Assembly: GCA_021325025.1 (NCBI GenBank)
Contig: JAJPHZ010000023.1
Span: forward strand, 1-64,000
DNA: 64,000 nucleotides
Direction: 5' to 3'
Origin: Pseudomonadota bacterium
Lineage (GTDB): Bacteria; Desulfobacterota; Binatia; Binatales; Binataceae
The notes below the pieces were generated by a model, which ran no database searches, was not told the DNA's origin, and saw nothing but the letters and a program-made list of their open reading frames with translations. Shown here piece by piece: positions 44,053 to 53,980 of this stretch (position 1 is the stretch's first letter; the number at the start of each line of letters is the position of its first letter). The translations under genes and the position numbers were made by a program.

Positions 44053-45450
44053 CTAATCGCTCGACACGCTCACTCCGTCGGGGCCGCCGAAGATTCGCTG
44101 GCAGAGGTGGTAAATCGGCCAGACCGCGAGCGCAAGCGCCGCTGCCACCAGCAGTTGGACCTTGCCGCCGGCGCCGTTGGCGGCGACGCTAAAGGTTGCC
44201 GTCCACACCGCCAGCGGCGCGATGACCGTCAGCAACAGGCCCAGGCGGCCGGCACCGATTACAAACAGACCCTGGCGCCTGGGGTATAGCCGCCGCAGCC
44301 GCACCAAGGCCGCCATTTCCAGCGCCAGCGCTGCCATGTAAAACGTCACGTCCAGGGTGACCAGCGCGGAGAAGCCCAGCGGCAACAGCAGGGTACAGAC
44401 AGCGCAACTGGTCAGAATCGCGGTTGACGGCGTCGCCTGCCGTTCCCATATCCGGGTGAGCGCCTGGGGCAGGAAGCGTTCGCGCGCCAGCACAAACGGC
44501 ATCCGTGACACCCACAGCATCGCGGCCTGAAACACCGCCAGGGCACTGACCATCCCGCCAATCGCCAGTGCGCCGCCCAGGTAGACGCCGCCCAGACGCT
44601 GGCCGATGCGCGCAAAGGCGCCGGTCGTCCATTGGGCTGAATTACCCACCACGGCGGTGCCCACCGCCAGCGGCAGCAGGTATCCGGCCACTACTGTCGG
44701 CAGGACGCAGGCGATCGCGCGGGCGTAATTGCGCTGCGCGCCGCGGATTTCAGCCGCCACCACGCTCAGGTTCTCCCATCCGCAGAAATTCCAGATCACC
44801 ACCGCCAGGGCCGCCCCCAAAGCGCCCAATGTGCCGGATGCGGACGGGGGCGGCAGATGCCAGTCGCGAATCGATACCAGTCCGGCTGCGATCAAGCCTG
44901 CAAATGGCGCCAGCAGCGCGATTGTCAACAGCACCGAGGCATGCCCGACAGGCTGGACACCCATCAGGTTGAGGATGCCGCACAGCCAGACCATCGCCAC
45001 GGCGACCAGGATTACCACGATGGGGCTGGATGGGAGCAGGAAGGCCAGGTAGGAGGCGAACAGCACCGGGTAGATCGCCATGTCCACGCAGGTGTAGAGA
45101 ACGGTAAGATAGGCTTCGGCAAAGCCGGCGAACGAGCCAAAGGCTTCCTTGACCCAGAAGTAAAAACCACCTTCGACCGGGAAGAGTGCGGTGAGTTCGG
45201 CAGCCATCAGGGCGGTGGGCAGGCTAACGGTCAGGGGCACCAGCAGACACAACAACAAGGTCAGGCGCGGGCCGCTGGCCGCGACGGCATCCTCGATCCC
45301 GTATGCACCACCGCTGATTGTCAGGTACATTACTGCCATGAGCGGCAGTAACCCGATCTGCCGGCTACCCAGGCTGCTGCGGGGCCGCCCGCCGCGAGGG
45401 GCCTCAGCCGGCAGGGGGCTTGGTGCGCTCGAATTCACGGTCGTACCCAT
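44053..45450 (-). CDS. APC family amino acid/organic cation permease
   Basis: A 465-residue membrane protein with about 12 hydrophobic helices. The first helix has the GAYGIED segment of the APC superfamily, and VEGGFYFWVKEAFG is typical of the amino acid/polyamine/GABA exchanger branch. It probably imports an amino acid or amine by proton symport or exchange. It stands alone on this strand. The assigned ATG has no obvious ribosome site, so the N-terminus is less certain. Confidence 0.88.
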   Translation of the reverse strand: MGTTVNSSAPSPLPAEAPRGGRPRSSLGSRQIGLLPLMAVMYLTISGGAYGIEDAVAASGPRLTLLLCLLVPLTVSLPTALMAAELTALFPVEGGFYFWVKEAFGSFAGFAEAYLTVLYTCVDMAIYPVLFASYLAFLLPSSPIVVILVAVAMVWLCGILNLMGVQPVGHASVLLTIALLAPFAGLIAAGLVSIRDWHLPPPSASGTLGALGAALAVVIWNFCGWENLSVVAAEIRGAQRNYARAIACVLPTVVAGYLLPLAVGTAVVGNSAQWTTGAFARIGQRLGGVYLGGALAIGGMVSALAVFQAAMLWVSRMPFVLARERFLPQALTRIWERQATPSTAILTSCAVCTLLLPLGFSALVTLDVTFYMAALALEMAALVRLRRLYPRRQGLFVIGAGRLGLLLTVIAPLAVWTATFSVAANGAGGKVQLLVAAALALAVWPIYHLCQRIFGGPDGVSVSSD

Positions 45451-45604
45451 AACGCCATGGCGTCTGCGGTGAGCGTATCTTCAATTCGGGCGCCGTTGTC
45501 CCAGCCCGCAGCATGGCGCAGTCCGATGGGGGGAGCTGCAAGTTGACCGTCAAAAAAGGCTGTGTTAACCAGTGAGTTGCGAATCACCATCTTCCCTGTT
45601 TTCG

Positions 45605-47380
45605 ATGAAATGCCGCGGCAAAGCAACGCTGGCCCTGCTGGTCGCAGGCTGTGCGCTGTTTACCGCCTGCGCCGCCACTCCGGGCGCTGAGCCCAAAGCC
45701 GCCGGCCAACGTTCTGAAGTGGGCGCCCCAAGCCTGCCCTTTGGCGGTATACCACCGGTTGCCATTCCGCCCGACGCCGCGGCGATGGGCGATTTTCTCA
45801 AGGCCGAGGTCGCCAGCAACGAAGGTGACCGCAAAAACGCCACCATCTTCTATGAGGCCGCCGCGCAGGCCGATCCGCACAATGCCGCCCTGCGGCTGAA
45901 GCTGGCCTCGCTCTACGTGCGGGACGGTCAGCTTAACAAGGGGCTGGAGGAGGTCAATGCGGCGCTGGCGCTGAAGCCCGACATGGTCGAGGCGCGCCTG
46001 CTCGCGGCGGGACTGCAATCAGCCACCGGTGATGAGGCCGGAGCCGAAAAGCAGTACCTGGAAGTGCTCAAGATCGACCCCAAGAGCCAGGAAGCGTACC
46101 TCTACCTGGGTACGCTTTACGCCAAGCAGGGCAAATACGACGCCGCGCTAGCCACCTTCCGCAAAATGATCGCTGTCGACCCGCACGCCTTCCTGGGCTA
46201 CTACTACGCCGGGCGCGTCGCGGCGGCCGCACAAAACTATCCGCTGGCCGAGACCTACTTCCATCAGGCGCTGACGCTCAATCCTGAATCCGAGCTGGTG
46301 GTGATGGACCTGGCGCTGCTGCGCGAGCTGGAAGACAAGCCGCAGGACGCGATCAAGCTTTATCAGCGCGTACTGGCCGCCGATCCTACCAACGAGACCG
46401 CGCGCAAGCGCCTGGCGGCATTGTACGTGGGGCAGAAGAAGTTCGAGCAGGCGCTGAGCGAACTTAAGAAAGTCGAAGGGATGGAGACCAATCCCGAAGA
46501 CACCCGCATCAAGATCGGGCTTTTGTACTTCGAGCGCGGCGATTTTGAGCGTGCTGCCACCGAGTTCAACCTGGTGCTGGGCGCCGAGCCCAACAATGCG
46601 CGCGTGCACTACTATTTGGGCACCGTTTATGCGGAGATGAACGAAGCGGAGAAGGCCGAAGCGCAGTTCAACCTGGTCCCGCCCGACTCCGACCATTATG
46701 TCGAGTCGCGCATCCATCTGGCCTATCTCTACGACAAGGATGAGCATTATGACCAGGCGCTAAGCGCGCTGCAGCAAGCGCTGGCCAAGCGGCCCAACGA
46801 CACCGAGTTGATGAACTTCATCGCCGGCGTCTACCGCGAGAAGAAGGACCTCCCCGCCGCCATCAACGTCGCCAAAAAGATGGTCGCGCTGGATCCGAAG
46901 AACGACAAGTTCCACTTTACACTGGGTGCGCTGTACGACGAGGCCAAGGACAAGCAGCTCAGCATCGAGCAGATGCGCGAGACCATCCGGCTCAATCCCA
47001 GCAACGCGCAGGCGCTCAATTACCTGGGCTACACCTATGCCGAGATGGGCACCAACCTGGGCGAGGCGGAGCGGCTGATCCGGCGCGCCTTGCAAATCGA
47101 GCCGGGCGACGGCTTTTACATCGACTCGCTGGGGTGGGTCTACTATCAGCAGGGCCATTACGACAAGGCGGTCAAGGAACTGGAGCGGGCGTGGGATTTG
47201 GTCGGCGACGACCCGACCATCACCGAGCATCTGGCCGACGCCTACGAGAAGCTGGGCAAGCTCAAGCAGGCCCATAGCCTGTACAAGGACGCGCTGAGCA
47301 AGGCCAAGGAGACCGACCAGGTCACCCGGCTGAAAGACAAACTCCAGGCCCTGCGCGATGACGGTCACAGCCAGCCCTAG
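45605..47380 (+). CDS. TPR-repeat lipoprotein
   Basis: A 591-residue protein starting with a lipoprotein signal (LVAGCALFTAC with the lipobox Cys near residue 22), followed by about 14 tetratricopeptide repeats. Examples are LYLGTLYAKQGKYDAALATF, LNYLGYTYAEMGTNLGEAERL and IDSLGWVYYQQGHYDKAV. Length and layout match exported TPR scaffold proteins placed beside lipoprotein-sorting or secretion genes. The frame is open to a GTG at 45572, but ATG 45605 gives the proper signal peptide. Its 3' end overlaps the next gene by 23 bp. Confidence 0.9.
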   Translation: MKCRGKATLALLVAGCALFTACAATPGAEPKAAGQRSEVGAPSLPFGGIPPVAIPPDAAAMGDFLKAEVASNEGDRKNATIFYEAAAQADPHNAALRLKLASLYVRDGQLNKGLEEVNAALALKPDMVEARLLAAGLQSATGDEAGAEKQYLEVLKIDPKSQEAYLYLGTLYAKQGKYDAALATFRKMIAVDPHAFLGYYYAGRVAAAAQNYPLAETYFHQALTLNPESELVVMDLALLRELEDKPQDAIKLYQRVLAADPTNETARKRLAALYVGQKKFEQALSELKKVEGMETNPEDTRIKIGLLYFERGDFERAATEFNLVLGAEPNNARVHYYLGTVYAEMNEAEKAEAQFNLVPPDSDHYVESRIHLAYLYDKDEHYDQALSALQQALAKRPNDTELMNFIAGVYREKKDLPAAINVAKKMVALDPKNDKFHFTLGALYDEAKDKQLSIEQMRETIRLNPSNAQALNYLGYTYAEMGTNLGEAERLIRRALQIEPGDGFYIDSLGWVYYQQGHYDKAVKELERAWDLVGDDPTITEHLADAYEKLGKLKQAHSLYKDALSKAKETDQVTRLKDKLQALRDDGHSQP

Positions 47381-48218
47381 CAGGCTTTGCTGGATGGCGG
47401 GGCGGGGCGGCCTGAGTGTCATCATCAGCCTGGCCGTCATGCTGGATGGCTGCGCACTGCTTGCCCCACGTTTGGCCCCGACTCCGGCCCAGCTCCCGCC
47501 GCCCGAACCGGCGCAATTTCAGCGTCTTACCGACGCGCTGATCGAGCGCGCACGGCGTCTGGACGCGATGCAGGCCGACGCGGTGATGGATTACGCGGGC
47601 GGCGGGCAGCACCTCAAAGTGCGCGAAACGGTGGTCGTCAAGCGTCCGGCCAGCTTGCGGGTCGAAGCGCTGACGCCGTTCGGGGTCGCCGCAGTGGTCG
47701 CCGCCAACGGCACCACGGTCGCCATCTACGAACCCTCTAACAACACGTTTTACCGCGGTGCTGCATCGGCGGACACCCTGGATCGCTTCGCGCGCATTCC
47801 GCTGCCGCCCGCGCAGGCGGTCAAACTGCTGATGGGCCTGTTGCCGCAGGGCGAGGCCGACTTTGCGGCGCCGGCCTCGGTGTGGAGCGAAAACGGGATG
47901 CTGGTCGGTTCCTACTCGATGCCCGCAGGCGAGGTCGATGAGTTGGGCTTTGCCGACGGACAGTTGCGGATGGTGCGGGCGCGCGACAGCTCGGGAGGGG
48001 GCTACGAGGTCAACTACAGCGACTATCGCGACATCGGCGGGCTTGAGTTCGCCCATCGTCTGGAGGCGAAATTTTTGAACACCGGCATCCGCCTCAACGT
48101 CAAATACAATGACGTGATCGTCAATCCCACTGTGAGCGATTCGCAGTTTGTGCTGGTGCCGCAGGGCACGGTGCGGATGATCGATTTGGATCGGCCGGCG
48201 GCGGGCGGTCATGGCTAA
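47358..48218 (+). CDS. LolA/LolB-like (DUF4292) lipoprotein
   Basis: A 286-residue protein with a signal sequence and lipobox (VMLDGCALL). The ordered strands VRETVVVKRPASLRVEAL and FAHRLEAKFLNTGIRLNVKY fit the LolA/LolB-like half-barrel fold that binds acyl chains. ATG 47358 overlaps the TPR gene; ATG 47394 is an alternative. With the TPR lipoprotein ahead of it, it may act in moving lipids or lipoproteins to the outer membrane. Its stop overlaps the next gene's start. Confidence 0.85.
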   Translation: MTVTASPSRLCWMAGRGGLSVIISLAVMLDGCALLAPRLAPTPAQLPPPEPAQFQRLTDALIERARRLDAMQADAVMDYAGGGQHLKVRETVVVKRPASLRVEALTPFGVAAVVAANGTTVAIYEPSNNTFYRGAASADTLDRFARIPLPPAQAVKLLMGLLPQGEADFAAPASVWSENGMLVGSYSMPAGEVDELGFADGQLRMVRARDSSGGGYEVNYSDYRDIGGLEFAHRLEAKFLNTGIRLNVKYNDVIVNPTVSDSQFVLVPQGTVRMIDLDRPAAGGHG

Positions 48219-49905
48219 GCGTCCGGTGCTTATAGCGGTCTGCGCGTTGGCGCTGACGGCGGGATGCCAGGTGCGGCGCGCCGCCAACGATCACGCCCGC
48301 CAGCAGATTCTGTACACCGCAATCAGCAGCGACCCCCAGACCTTCAACCCGATCCTCGTCACCGACGCGTACTCGGGTGAAATCCTGGGCGATGTCTTCG
48401 AAAGCCTGATCCGCATCAATCCCGTGACCACGCTGCCCGAGCCGGGACTGGCCGAGAAATGGGAGATCGCGCCGGATCAGAAATCGATCATCTTTCATCT
48501 GCGCCGCGGCCTGCGATGGTTTGACGGCCAGCCGCTGACCGCGCGCGACGTCCTCTTTACGCTCGATGTCATCTACGACCCCAAAGTACCCAACAGCATC
48601 CGTCCCGGACTGTTGATCGACGGCAAACCGTTAAAGGCCGAAGCACCCGACGATTACACCGTGGTGATGCGTCTGCCCAAGCCGTTCGCGCCGCTGCTCT
48701 ACGCCATCGGTATCCCGGTGATTCCCGCGCACATCCTGGAGCCGGTGTGGAAGGCGGGCCAGTTCAACCATTCGTGGGGAATCAACACGCCGCCGAGCCG
48801 GATAATCGGCGACGGACCCTTCCGTCTGACGCGGTACGTGCAGAATCAGTTCGTGCGAATGGAGCGCAATCCAGACTACTGGATGAGCGATGAACATGGC
48901 GTGCGGCTGCCGCGTTTACATGGCAAGGTGGTGCAGATTATACCCGACGCCAACGCTACCTATTTGCGCTACCAGTACGGACAGATAGACATATATTCGC
49001 CGCGCGCCGAAGAGGTATTGGATATCCGGCAGAAAATCAAAACCGGCCGGCTGCGCGCGAAGCTCCAGGAAATCGGCATCGATACCGGCGAGCGTTTCTT
49101 CTGCTTCAACCGCAATCCCCGCCATTACGTCAAAAACGGCGTCACCGATCCGAAGCTGACCTGGTTTACCGATTTGAATTTCCTGCGTGCGATAGCGCAT
49201 TCGATCGATAAAAAGGGCATCATCAACCTCGTCTACCATGGCCTCGCCGTGCCCGCCGTCTCCGACGTATCGCCGGCCAACAAGCTTTTCTATAATCCCA
49301 ATCTCAAGGACTACGACTATGACCCGCGGTTGGCGGCGGAAATCCTGGAAGGCGCGGGCTATCACATGGCCGATGGCAGGCGCGTCGATCCCAGCGGCCA
49401 TCCGATCGAATTCAACCTGACCACCGCCACAGGTTCTCCCGAGGCCGACCAGATCTGTGCCATCTTCAAGCAGGACCTCGGTAACCTGGGTATCAAGGTC
49501 AACTACCAGCCGTTGGAATTCACCACGCTGGTCGAGAAGGTGGAATCGACCTTCGATTGGGACTGCGTGATGATGGGGTTGACCGGGACGATCGAACCCA
49601 ACGACGGCTCCAACTTCTACCGATCGTCGGGAAACCTGCACCTGTGGAATCCCAACCAGAAAACTCCCGCAACCCCTTGGGAGGCCGAGATCGACCGTCT
49701 GATGGACCAAGGCGCCTTTGAGATGGACCCGTCCAAGCGTGCCCCATACTACTGGAAAATCCAGCAGATCCTCCACGATCAGCTGGCGATTATCCAAACC
49801 GTCCGGCGCAAGGACTACGTATCGTGGACCGATTCGCTGGAAAATTATCGGCCCAAGGTGTGGGGCGTTTACAAACCCGAATGGATGCAGTTCAAAGTCG
49901 ACTAG
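48211..49905 (+). CDS. ABC transporter substrate-binding lipoprotein (peptide/OppA family)
   Basis: A 564-residue family 5 extracellular solute-binding protein. The lipobox is LTAGC, and the opening SDPQTFNPILVTDAYSGEI plus the GLAEKWEIAPD segment are characteristic of DppA/OppA-like binders of peptides, opines or nickel complexes. It is coded 4 bp into the upstream lipoprotein gene and 169 bp ahead of two permease genes, so all may be co-transcribed. No ATPase gene (DppD/DppF) is found nearby. Confidence 0.93.
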   Translation: MAKRPVLIAVCALALTAGCQVRRAANDHARQQILYTAISSDPQTFNPILVTDAYSGEILGDVFESLIRINPVTTLPEPGLAEKWEIAPDQKSIIFHLRRGLRWFDGQPLTARDVLFTLDVIYDPKVPNSIRPGLLIDGKPLKAEAPDDYTVVMRLPKPFAPLLYAIGIPVIPAHILEPVWKAGQFNHSWGINTPPSRIIGDGPFRLTRYVQNQFVRMERNPDYWMSDEHGVRLPRLHGKVVQIIPDANATYLRYQYGQIDIYSPRAEEVLDIRQKIKTGRLRAKLQEIGIDTGERFFCFNRNPRHYVKNGVTDPKLTWFTDLNFLRAIAHSIDKKGIINLVYHGLAVPAVSDVSPANKLFYNPNLKDYDYDPRLAAEILEGAGYHMADGRRVDPSGHPIEFNLTTATGSPEADQICAIFKQDLGNLGIKVNYQPLEFTTLVEKVESTFDWDCVMMGLTGTIEPNDGSNFYRSSGNLHLWNPNQKTPATPWEAEIDRLMDQGAFEMDPSKRAPYYWKIQQILHDQLAIIQTVRRKDYVSWTDSLENYRPKVWGVYKPEWMQFKVD

Positions 49906-50074
49906 CTGCGATGTCTGCGTAGTGAGGAATCTCAGCGATGTCCGCGCAACCGCTTTCGTTGATCATTCGACGCGGAAGTCAGCTCACGTCGCATCGTTGA
50001 GTTTTCTCGCTGTGCTCGGAATGACAAAACCAAATCCTGTGCAATAATGGAACGAGGCTCTCAGGACTGACTGA

Positions 50075-51061
50075 ATGACTCGCTTCTTAGTACGCCGATT
50101 GCTCAACATGATCCCTTTGATAATCGGGATCACCCTGATTTCGTTTCTGGCGATGTCGCTGGTGCCGGGCGACTACCTCTCCAACCTCAAGATGAATCCG
50201 AAAATCTCGCCCGAGGTAATCCATCAGCTCCAGGCCCAGTTCGGACTCGATCAACCGCTGCTGGTGCGCTATGTCAAATGGCTGTGGGGCGTGCTCCACC
50301 TGGATTTCGGCTATTCGCTCCAGTATCGCGTCAGCGTAACCAGCCTGATCGCGGCGCGCGCACTCAACACCGTAATCCTGGCCGCCGCCAGCATGGCGTT
50401 TGCCTGGATGCTCGCGATTCCCATCGGCATCATCGTCGCGGTGCGGCAGAACTCGATCTGGGATCGCGTGCTGTCGTTCCTGGCCTTCTTCGGCATGTCC
50501 ATCCCCAATTTCTTTCTGGCCTTCCTGATGGTGTATTTCGCGATGTGGATGGGCAAGGACTGGCTGCCGCCGGGCGGAACCTTTTCGGTCGATTACAACT
50601 CGCTGGACTTCGCCAACCGCGTCGCCGACCGCATCAACCACCTGATCCTGCCGGTGTTCGTGCTGGGCGTGGCGGGGATGGCGGGCCTGATGCGCCTGAT
50701 GCGTTCGCAGATCCTGGAGATCAAGAATTCCGACTTCGTGCGCACCGCGCGCGCCAAGGGGCTGTCCGAGCGCGTCGTCATCTACAAACACGTGCTGCGC
50801 AACGCGCTCAACCCCTTCGTCACGATGGCGGGCTATTCGCTGGGCGACCTGCTGGGTGGCGCCGCGCTGGTCGAGGCGGTGATGAATCTTCAGGGGCTCG
50901 GCCTGCTGCTGCTCAACGCCGTGCGCGCGCTGGACATCTACCTGGTGATGGGCTCGGTGTTGATCGGCACCGTGCTGCTGCTGGTCGGTAACCTGCTGGC
51001 GGATATGGCGCTGGTCGCGGTCGACCCGCGCGTGGACTTCTCCTCGATGGCCTCCCAATGA
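50075..51061 (+). CDS. ABC transporter permease (DppB type)
   Basis: A 328-residue inner-membrane permease of the peptide family. Six helices are visible; the EAA-type loop is RTARAKGLSERVVIYKHVLRNALNP, which docks the ATPase, and the N-terminal RRLLNMIPLIIGITLISF helix and VPGDYL motif are typical of DppB. It overlaps the second permease gene by 4 bp (ATGA). Confidence 0.94.
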   Translation: MTRFLVRRLLNMIPLIIGITLISFLAMSLVPGDYLSNLKMNPKISPEVIHQLQAQFGLDQPLLVRYVKWLWGVLHLDFGYSLQYRVSVTSLIAARALNTVILAAASMAFAWMLAIPIGIIVAVRQNSIWDRVLSFLAFFGMSIPNFFLAFLMVYFAMWMGKDWLPPGGTFSVDYNSLDFANRVADRINHLILPVFVLGVAGMAGLMRLMRSQILEIKNSDFVRTARAKGLSERVVIYKHVLRNALNPFVTMAGYSLGDLLGGAALVEAVMNLQGLGLLLLNAVRALDIYLVMGSVLIGTVLLLVGNLLADMALVAVDPRVDFSSMASQ

Positions 51062-52137
51062 GCGCCCCCGCTACCGCAATGCCGCATCCGCAAAGCGTCG
51101 CGGCCGCCGCGCGAGTGCGCGGCGGCGTGGCGCGCGAATGGCGCCTTGCGTCGCGCACGGTGCGCGTCTCGGCGCTCTGCCTGGTGCTCTTTTATCTGTT
51201 CGCGGCCTTCTCGCCGTTCTTCGCGCCCTACGATCCGGCCTACCAGAACCGCGCGATGCCCGACTGCCCGCCGATGCGCCTGCATCTGAGCGCCCCGGCG
51301 GACTGGCCGCACGGACTGTTCTGGACCTACCCGATGCGCATGGTCGACGCCGAGGAACGCACCTATGCGCCCGACCGCTCGCGGCGCATCTATATCCATC
51401 TGTTTTCCGGCGGACATCTGTTCACCACGCAGTCCGAAGACCAGCCTTATTATCTGTTCGGCAGCGACGGCCTGGGGCGCGATCTCTTCTCGCGCATCGT
51501 ATACGGCGCGCGGGTCAGTATGTGCGTCGGGCTGATCGGCGTGCTGATCACCTTTACACTGGGGCTCGTGGTCGGCGCGCTGTCGGGCTATGTGGGCGGA
51601 CTGACCGACAACCTGATCATGCGCTGGTCGGAGATCGAGATGTCGCTGCCGTCATTCTACTTTCTGTTAGCGCTGGCGGCGGTGATTCCGCCCGGCATCA
51701 GCGCCGCGCAGCGCTTTTTCCTGATCGTCGCGATCATGAGCTTTATCGGATGGGCGGGTCTGGCGCGGGTGATCCGCGGGATGGCCTCCTCGGTGCGCTC
51801 GCTGCCCTACGTGGAAGCGGGACGCGCGCTGGGCGGCTCGCGATGGCGTATTATCACACGCCACGTGATTCCCTCCGTGCTCGGCTACGCGATCGTCGCC
51901 GCCACCCTGTCGATTCCAGGCTTCATCCTGGGCGAAAGCGCGCTGTCGCTGTTGGGGCTGGGAATCCAGGAGCCGACCCCAAGCTGGGGCAACCTGCTGA
52001 GCCAGGCCGAAGACCCGCAAAACCTGTCGCGCTATCCCTGGATCCTGATCCCAGGCATCTTCATCTTCCTGGCGGTAATGTCTTTCAACTTCCTGGGCGA
52101 TCACTTAAGAGATCGCCTCGACCCCGGCAGCAATTAG
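51058..52137 (+). CDS. ABC transporter permease (DppC type)
   Basis: A 359-residue partner permease. After a longer N-terminus with one helix, it has the DppC features: a periplasmic insertion, GSDGLGRDLFSRIVYGARVS, and the EAA loop YVEAGRALGGSRWRIITRHVIPS. The last helices end with a conserved LGDHLRDRLDPG. Missing ATPase genes imply that one is coded elsewhere or shared. The gene ends the operon, and a GC-rich double hairpin follows at 52309-52347. Confidence 0.94.
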   Translation: MSAPATAMPHPQSVAAAARVRGGVAREWRLASRTVRVSALCLVLFYLFAAFSPFFAPYDPAYQNRAMPDCPPMRLHLSAPADWPHGLFWTYPMRMVDAEERTYAPDRSRRIYIHLFSGGHLFTTQSEDQPYYLFGSDGLGRDLFSRIVYGARVSMCVGLIGVLITFTLGLVVGALSGYVGGLTDNLIMRWSEIEMSLPSFYFLLALAAVIPPGISAAQRFFLIVAIMSFIGWAGLARVIRGMASSVRSLPYVEAGRALGGSRWRIITRHVIPSVLGYAIVAATLSIPGFILGESALSLLGLGIQEPTPSWGNLLSQAEDPQNLSRYPWILIPGIFIFLAVMSFNFLGDHLRDRLDPGSN

Positions 52138-52308
52138 CGCCTTTTCCCGCCGCCATCCCGAGCAGGGCGATCGCACTGCCTGACCGGGATGATTCCCGGG
52201 GGAAGGCGGAGAATGGTCATTGGCGCGCGGCCCTATTTTCTTCGCCGCCGCGCTTTAGATCTTGATGCCTGGCGCTCCGGGCTGCGCCAAGGCACTGCGG
52301 ACCCTCAC

Positions 52309-52347
52309 CCGGCGCTGCGCGCCGGCCTCTCCCCTCCGGGAGAGGCC
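52309..52347. repeat. GC-rich double hairpin behind the ABC operon
   Basis: Two perfect hairpins nearly touch. CCGGCGC/GCGCCGG has a TGC loop (52309-52325), and a 10-bp stem GGCCTCTCCC/GGGAGAGGCC has a CTCC loop (52324-52347). It resembles the CTCTCCC/GGGAGAG extragenic repeats common in GC-rich genomes and may also stop transcription, though no T-run follows. The rest of 52138-52390 holds nothing recognisable. Confidence 0.7.
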
Positions 52348-52390
52348 AATCCAACCCGGCTCGAAATCGACAGTCTCTGTGGAGAGGGGG

Positions 52391-52467
52391 TGGTTGCGGG
52401 GGAGGGATTTGAACCCACGACCTCCGGGTTATGAGCCCGGCGAGCTACCTGACTGCTCCACCCCGCG
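52391..52467 (-). tRNA. Initiator tRNA-fMet (CAT)
   Basis: A 77-nt cloverleaf. The acceptor arm is CGCGGGG/CCCCGCA with the C1-A72 mismatch of initiators, the anticodon stem holds three G-C pairs (GGGCTCATAACCC), and the T arm is GTTCAAATC. CCA is encoded. It agrees closely with the E. coli initiator. No nearby tRNA or rRNA gene is seen. Confidence 0.97.
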
Positions 52468-52540
52468 CCGACATACTGCCAGTGCCCGCAGTGGGGGTCA
52501 ACGGGGTGTAACGGGCAGCACCAATTTTGCGGCGCGCCGC

Positions 52541-53980
52541 TCAGGGCGCGGCCAGCTTTCGCACCGCCGCCTCCACCACCGTGCCCTTGAAGAAGTCCGG
52601 GTTCATCCCCAGCCACATCCCCGCCGGATTTTCGAACACGAAACGGCGGAAGTCGTCCTCGCTGATGACGCCGCGTTCGACCAGCTCCCAGGCCTCGCGG
52701 CTGACTTCGCACATGTCGGGCACGTCCCAATGACCGATATCGGAGCTGAAGATGGCGCCCAGGCGCGCTCCGAACGGATTGCGCCGCGTGTCGAAGGCGG
52801 CGGCGTTGATCGGATCGTCGGCTTCGCACCCGAAGTAGAAATGGTCGACAAACAGATCGCGGATGTCCTCGGCGCGTTCGATGCCGCATCGTGACCAGTC
52901 ATCGCGCGTGGCCAGGTCGGAGCTGGGGTCGGCGTTGGGCAGGGTGAAGGAACGGGTGGCGAGCCGTCCTTCCACCAGGCTGCCGCCGTAGCGATGGCAT
53001 AGTTCGAGGAAAAGCTCCTTGTCGATGCGCGCCGGATTGTAGATCTGAACCTGCCGGCCATTGCGCTTTTCCCAATGCCCGATCATGTCCGCATACAGGC
53101 CGGCCGCCCAGCCCACACCGCCCTCCAGAAAGGCGAACTTCAACGTCGGGAAGCGGCGCGTCACGCCGCCCATGAACAGCGCCTTGCACAACGCTTCGCC
53201 CGACGCCGCGAAATGGCCGATGTGGTTGTACATGTAGTTGGAGGGCGAAGTGCGAAAGCCAATACCCATGCTGAGGGAATGGAAGGTCGGCACAACTCCC
53301 AGCTCCACGCACTTGGCCCATAGCGGGTCATAGTCGTACTCGCTGTCCAGGGCGAAGGTGTCAATCCAATAGGCAAAGCGCGAGGACCGCGAGCGCTCGG
53401 CGGCCAGCGCCGGGATTGGACGGCGCACGTAACTGGGCATCATCGCAGCCTTCAATCCCAGTGCGCGGGCCGCATACTCCAGCTCCTCGATTGCCTCGGC
53501 CGGCGTGTGCATCGGCACCACCGCCACCGGCGCGATCCGGTCGCGGAACTCGCCGAAGTAGCGCGCGAAATAAATATTGACGCCGCGGCAGGCCGCGCGC
53601 CGCGCCTCTTCATCCTCGAGGTCGGGAAAAATCAGCGCCAGGCTGGGATAGAGCACCGTGAAGTCCAGCCCCGTCTCGTCCAGCCGCTCGTACAGCAGCC
53701 GGGGCAGCGTTGCGGTCGCCAAATCCAGCGTGTTCTGCGCCGGCAGCGCCCACCATGGCCCGCGCGAGACGCGCCACTCGCGCCGCTCCTGTGCCGACGC
53801 TCCGCCAAACGCCCCGGGCAGCAATTGCCTGACCCGCTGCGCCATCCGGGGCCCGCCGACTTCGGCGATGCAATCGAACAGGGCGCGGGCGAACTCTATC
53901 GCATGTCCGTCGGAATCGATGATCGGATGGTTCAGACGCGCGCGCAGGGCCGCCGATGGCGATTGATGTGCGGAGGACAT
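52541..53980 (-). CDS. Amidohydrolase family protein (amidohydro_2), long subtype
   Basis: A 479-residue close paralogue of the gene at 42389. The D-x-H motif is IIDSDGHAIEF, the His-bearing segment THFHSLSMG-type loop reads FHSLSMGIG, and the C-terminal motif is SSDIGHWDVPDM. Its ATG follows a GGAG-free stretch, but the start aligns exactly with its paralogue. It stands alone on the minus strand, so its partners are unknown. Confidence 0.92.
   Translation of the reverse strand: MSSAHQSPSAALRARLNHPIIDSDGHAIEFARALFDCIAEVGGPRMAQRVRQLLPGAFGGASAQERREWRVSRGPWWALPAQNTLDLATATLPRLLYERLDETGLDFTVLYPSLALIFPDLEDEEARRAACRGVNIYFARYFGEFRDRIAPVAVVPMHTPAEAIEELEYAARALGLKAAMMPSYVRRPIPALAAERSRSSRFAYWIDTFALDSEYDYDPLWAKCVELGVVPTFHSLSMGIGFRTSPSNYMYNHIGHFAASGEALCKALFMGGVTRRFPTLKFAFLEGGVGWAAGLYADMIGHWEKRNGRQVQIYNPARIDKELFLELCHRYGGSLVEGRLATRSFTLPNADPSSDLATRDDWSRCGIERAEDIRDLFVDHFYFGCEADDPINAAAFDTRRNPFGARLGAIFSSDIGHWDVPDMCEVSREAWELVERGVISEDDFRRFVFENPAGMWLGMNPDFFKGTVVEAAVRKLAAP

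Noticed and set aside
52391..52467. Integration site at the tRNA gene
   Set aside because: The flanks hold ordinary genes, and no duplicated tRNA 3' end or integrase was seen.
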